From Lysobacter sp. (GTDB taxonomy: Bacteria > Pseudomonadota > Gammaproteobacteria > Xanthomonadales > Xanthomonadaceae), in NCBI GenBank assembly GCA_019634715.1, contig JAHCAU010000021.1, positions 1 to 61,157 on the forward strand: DNA of 61,157 nucleotides, in the 5' to 3' direction. The stretch's first letter is position 1. Each line of letters begins with the position of its first letter. Below the pieces are notes generated by a model that saw only the letters and a list, made by a program, of their open reading frames with translations, had not been told where the DNA came from and made no database searches. A program made the position numbers and the translations under genes. This document shows, piece by piece, positions 58,765 to 61,157 of the stretch.

Positions 58765-59205
58765 TCAGTCGACGCGGACCCACTCCGCGCTGCGGCAGAT
58801 GAAGGCCGCCACGCAGCCCGTCACCTTCAGGCGCTTGCCGCCGTCGATCAGCTCGACCTTCTTGGCCTTGAAGCTGCGGTCCTCGGACGGCTTGTAGCCG
58901 TTGCCTTCGCCCCAGCCGCCGTCCACGGGCTTGAGGCCCCACAAGGTCATCATGCCGACGACCGGCTGGCCCTTGTTCTTGCCGCTGCAGGTGGTGCAGG
59001 TCTCCGGCAGGCCGAGGTTTTCGACGATCTTCGCGGCGAAAGTACCGTTCTTGGCCTGGTAGACCTCGGTGATCGTCATCGGCTTGCCGGTCTTGTCGTC
59101 CAGCGTCTTCCAGCGGCCGACGATGCCGGCGTCCTGCGCCGATGCCGCGAACGAAGCGGCCAGCAGCGGCAGCGCCAGCAGCGAAATGAATGAATGGATG
59201 CGCAT
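58765..59205 (-). CDS. DUF2147 exported protein (first copy)
   Basis: A 146-residue protein with a signal peptide (IHSFISLLALPLLAASFAA). DUF2147 marks: GIVGRWKTLDDKTGKPMTI, CTTCSGKNKGQPVVGMMTL and EGNGYKPSEDRSFKAKKVEL. It keeps the Cys pair of the family and adds two more Cys near the end (TGCVAAFICRSAEWV), perhaps a disulfide. GGAGGGG stands 5 bases before the ATG at 59205; TATAAA on this strand near 59280 could be its -10 element. Paralogue of the next gene. Confidence 0.92.
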   Translation of the reverse strand: MRIHSFISLLALPLLAASFAASAQDAGIVGRWKTLDDKTGKPMTITEVYQAKNGTFAAKIVENLGLPETCTTCSGKNKGQPVVGMMTLWGLKPVDGGWGEGNGYKPSEDRSFKAKKVELIDGGKRLKVTGCVAAFICRSAEWVRVD

Positions 59206-59438
59206 CGGAACCCCTCCCAGGGCGTTGGTCTTCGGATATGTCGCGACCCCGCCGGTCGGCCGGTCGGGACGCCGTCTTTTATACCGCATCCGGTGGGGTA
59301 TGGAAGGGGTGCCTTCCTGTTGTCGGAATCGGGTTGTCGCCCCGCCGATGTTTCGACGACAATCCGCCGCCTTCGTGACACGTTTGCCCATGCCCGCTAC
59401 CAGCAGCGGTCGAATCAACCTGCAGGAACGATCCCATC
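59206..59438. other. Divergent intergenic region before the YD-repeat gene
   Basis: A 233-base stretch without a gene. It holds TATAAA reading left (about 59283-59278), usable for the DUF2147 gene, and a loose inverted repeat TATACC...GGTAT (59281-59301). The forward promoter of the YD-repeat gene was not identified. Confidence 0.35.
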
Positions 59439-61157
59439 ATGCGCCATGGTCTGGCCGCGCTCGCCGCGCTCCTCATTGCAGCCATCTCCCCCTCCGCTCT
59501 GTCCCAGTCGGTTCTGATCGAACACGAGTATGCCAAGAAGGTCGAGGCTGCCAGGAGCGTCGCGCACCTCTCGTCGTCGTCATTCGGCAACCAGACCAGC
59601 GAGTCTACCGGGCAGACGGTTTTCTCGACGTTCGACGTGGACCTGCCGGGCAACAACAAGCTGCCGGTCAGATTCGGTCGCCGACTCCCCATCGGCATCC
59701 GCTATTTCGATCAGGAACTGTCGGGACTCGGGAGTTGGGATGTCGAAGTTCCCTACATCGAGGGCACCTTTTCCAAGCTGTACGGGTGGTCTGTCGCGCA
59801 TGCCAATTCGCCGAATCGCTACAAGCGCTGTTCGCAGCCGAGCGCTCCCATGGTGGAGGGGGGCGCATTCACGGCGGATGATTTCTTCCATGGGTACAAC
59901 ATCCACGTGCCCGGTGTCCTGGACGGCAGTTTGCTCATCGACACTATCGCTTATGAGGACCCCACGGATGGGAAGACCTATCCATGGATCCTGAAATCGA
60001 TGGATCGTGTGGGCTGTTTGCCATCCCTGAAGAATGGACACCCTGGCGAAGGCTTCGTCCTGCTGACCAAGGACGGCGTTCGTTACCACTTCGATTTCAT
60101 GGTGGAGCGCAAGGCGTCTACGCTCGACAAATCAGGCCAGGGCAAATGTGCTGGAGATGTGACGTGTGCCGCACTGAGGCTTCAGAGAACGCGTCTTTTT
60201 CTGCTGGCCTCGCGAATCGAGGATCGATTCGGCAATCATGTGGACTACCAATACGATGCACAGGGACGTCCCCTGTCCATCACTGCGAACGACGGACGTG
60301 CAATCACCGTGCAGTACGGCTCAAACACCGTGACCGTGTCTGCACATGGTCAAGTCTGGCTGTACACGATGCAGCAAGGTTATCTGGCATCGGTACGCAA
60401 TCCCGATGGCTCCGAGTGGAAGTACACGCCTTTCGGTATGCCGACCCAGGTTTCTGGAGTGTGGAATCCCGGTCCAGGCCTGTTGCCATCAGAATCCTTC
60501 AATCCCGACGATGACTGTCTGGCGCCCAGAGGTACAGGGAATTACTGGGGGAGCGTGAATTTCGAAGTCACGCATCCGAGTGGTGCCAAGGGTGATTTCG
60601 AGTTCTGGGGGCACACTTTCTACCGCAGTCACGTCATGTATACATGCAACATCGTGTTCACGAACGTGGAAGGGACGAGCGGCCATGCGCTTGTCATCAC
60701 GCCCAATTACTACGATGTGACCTCGCTCCTGAAGCTGACGGTTTCGGGGAGTGGAATTTCGCCGGAAATCACTGGCTACGACTACGGCGTCGAATTCTAC
60801 CCCTACTGCAATGCGATTTTCTCCGCCAATGGCCAGCCCGCAGGCCCCGCGTGTAACGCCCAGGGGTACGTCGAGGACCCGTGTGTCGGCCCGTACGCCG
60901 AATGCACGGATTCCATCGGTCGCTGGGTGACCACCACCAGGCCGGATGGCAGCAAAGTCAAGAAGCGATTTGGCGTGAAGTACGGCGTCAACGAAGGACT
61001 GTTGCTTGCCGAAGAAGTTCTGGACAGTACAGGGGCTGTCGTCAGGCGAGTCGATTACCAGCACCTTCCGGAGGCGGTTGCCTCCCAGCAGGCCTTCGGT
61101 TCCGTCGTGGGGATTCCGACCTACACATCGGATCCGCTGGCGGCGATGATGCGTCCG
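59439..61157 (+). CDS. YD-repeat (Rhs-like) secreted protein, 3' end cut off
   Basis: Open from ATG 59439 to the window end, 573 codons visible. A signal peptide (GLAALAALLIAAISPSALSQ) is followed by a beta-rich region with IPIGIRYFDQ-like DUF6531/Rhs N-terminal features (KLPVRFGRRLPIGIRYFDQE) and FGNHVDYQYDAQGRPLSITA, a YD repeat typical of Rhs and wall-associated proteins. Several Cys occur in the second half. The full gene is probably much longer, and may end in a variable toxin or surface domain outside the window. AGGAAC precedes the start. Its codons are visibly richer in A and T than those of all neighbours, suggesting transfer or relaxed codon selection. Confidence 0.85.
   Translation, partial: MRHGLAALAALLIAAISPSALSQSVLIEHEYAKKVEAARSVAHLSSSSFGNQTSESTGQTVFSTFDVDLPGNNKLPVRFGRRLPIGIRYFDQELSGLGSWDVEVPYIEGTFSKLYGWSVAHANSPNRYKRCSQPSAPMVEGGAFTADDFFHGYNIHVPGVLDGSLLIDTIAYEDPTDGKTYPWILKSMDRVGCLPSLKNGHPGEGFVLLTKDGVRYHFDFMVERKASTLDKSGQGKCAGDVTCAALRLQRTRLFLLASRIEDRFGNHVDYQYDAQGRPLSITANDGRAITVQYGSNTVTVSAHGQVWLYTMQQGYLASVRNPDGSEWKYTPFGMPTQVSGVWNPGPGLLPSESFNPDDDCLAPRGTGNYWGSVNFEVTHPSGAKGDFEFWGHTFYRSHVMYTCNIVFTNVEGTSGHALVITPNYYDVTSLLKLTVSGSGISPEITGYDYGVEFYPYCNAIFSANGQPAGPACNAQGYVEDPCVGPYAECTDSIGRWVTTTRPDGSKVKKRFGVKYGVNEGLLLAEEVLDSTGAVVRRVDYQHLPEAVASQQAFGSVVGIPTYTSDPLAAMMRP

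Noticed and set aside
1..61157. CRISPR array, prophage or insertion sequence
   Set aside because: No evenly spaced repeats, integrase, transposase or phage structural genes were seen; the repeats present are palindromic REP-like elements and one 86-bp direct repeat.

Overview
The window is about 61 kb of very GC-rich, tightly packed chromosomal DNA from a gammaproteobacterium, most likely of the Lysobacterales (Xanthomonadales; a Lysobacter, Luteimonas or Xanthomonas relative). The evidence is the gene content and order (folK-panB-panC-pgi, nnr-tsaE-amiC-mutL followed by a DUF1684 lipoprotein and a GumN-type protein, metG near a lone rnfB), an endonuclease-type MutL, sigma factors with membrane tails, and dispersed palindromes of the type common in that group. 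No phage, transposase, CRISPR array or rRNA operon was seen. One tRNA gene, tRNA-Glu(CTC), is present.

Layout, left to right. 1-4748: two tandem, closely similar double-GAF signalling genes on the minus strand, the first cut by the window edge, separated by the frameshifted remains of a GGDEF-EAL (cyclic-di-GMP) module. 4926-9984: a minus-strand run made of two tandem ECF-like sigma factors with hydrophobic C-terminal tails, a PAP2-like membrane protein, the N-end-rule transferase Bpt and a secreted endonuclease/exonuclease/phosphatase-fold protein. 10154-17775: a repeat-built EF-hand protein, TesB with a DUF2007 protein, pirin, an amidase divergent from a MOSC protein, a small hydrolase and RlmKL. 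17854-26177: the most system-like block, a seven-gene overlapping membrane-lipid operon (desaturase, FAD oxidoreductase, DUF1365, Cfa, DUF2878, a second Cfa-like methyltransferase, lipocalin) directly downstream of an ECF sigma factor and RskA-type anti-sigma pair. 26451-38125: an M13 peptidase, secreted proteins and lipoproteins, a beta-CASP RNA nuclease next to RhlE, a beta-propeller protein, ferredoxin FdxA, and a repeat region abutting tRNA-Glu. 38369-44157: pcnB, folK, pantothenate genes and pgi. 44353-58177: queG, nnr, tsaE, amiC, mutL, envelope proteins, rnfB and metG. 58255-61157: two DUF2147 proteins and the 5' part of a large YD-repeat (Rhs-like) surface protein whose base usage differs from its surroundings.

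How the genes work together. The sigma/anti-sigma pair plus lipid operon looks like an envelope-stress circuit that remodels acyl chains already in phospholipids (desaturation, SAM-dependent methylation or cyclopropanation, flavin oxidation), with a lipocalin to carry lipid products. Most of the remaining genes are housekeeping. The unusual small-scale features are two divergent promoters built from overlapping -10 elements that would give leaderless mRNAs on both sides, a palindromic repeat inserted in frame into the metG linker, an 86-bp exact direct repeat running into the tRNA-Glu 3' end, and a possible leader peptide overlapping the GTG start of mutL. Starts were chosen from reading frame, ribosome-binding sites and family length; all function calls come from motif recognition, without database searches.
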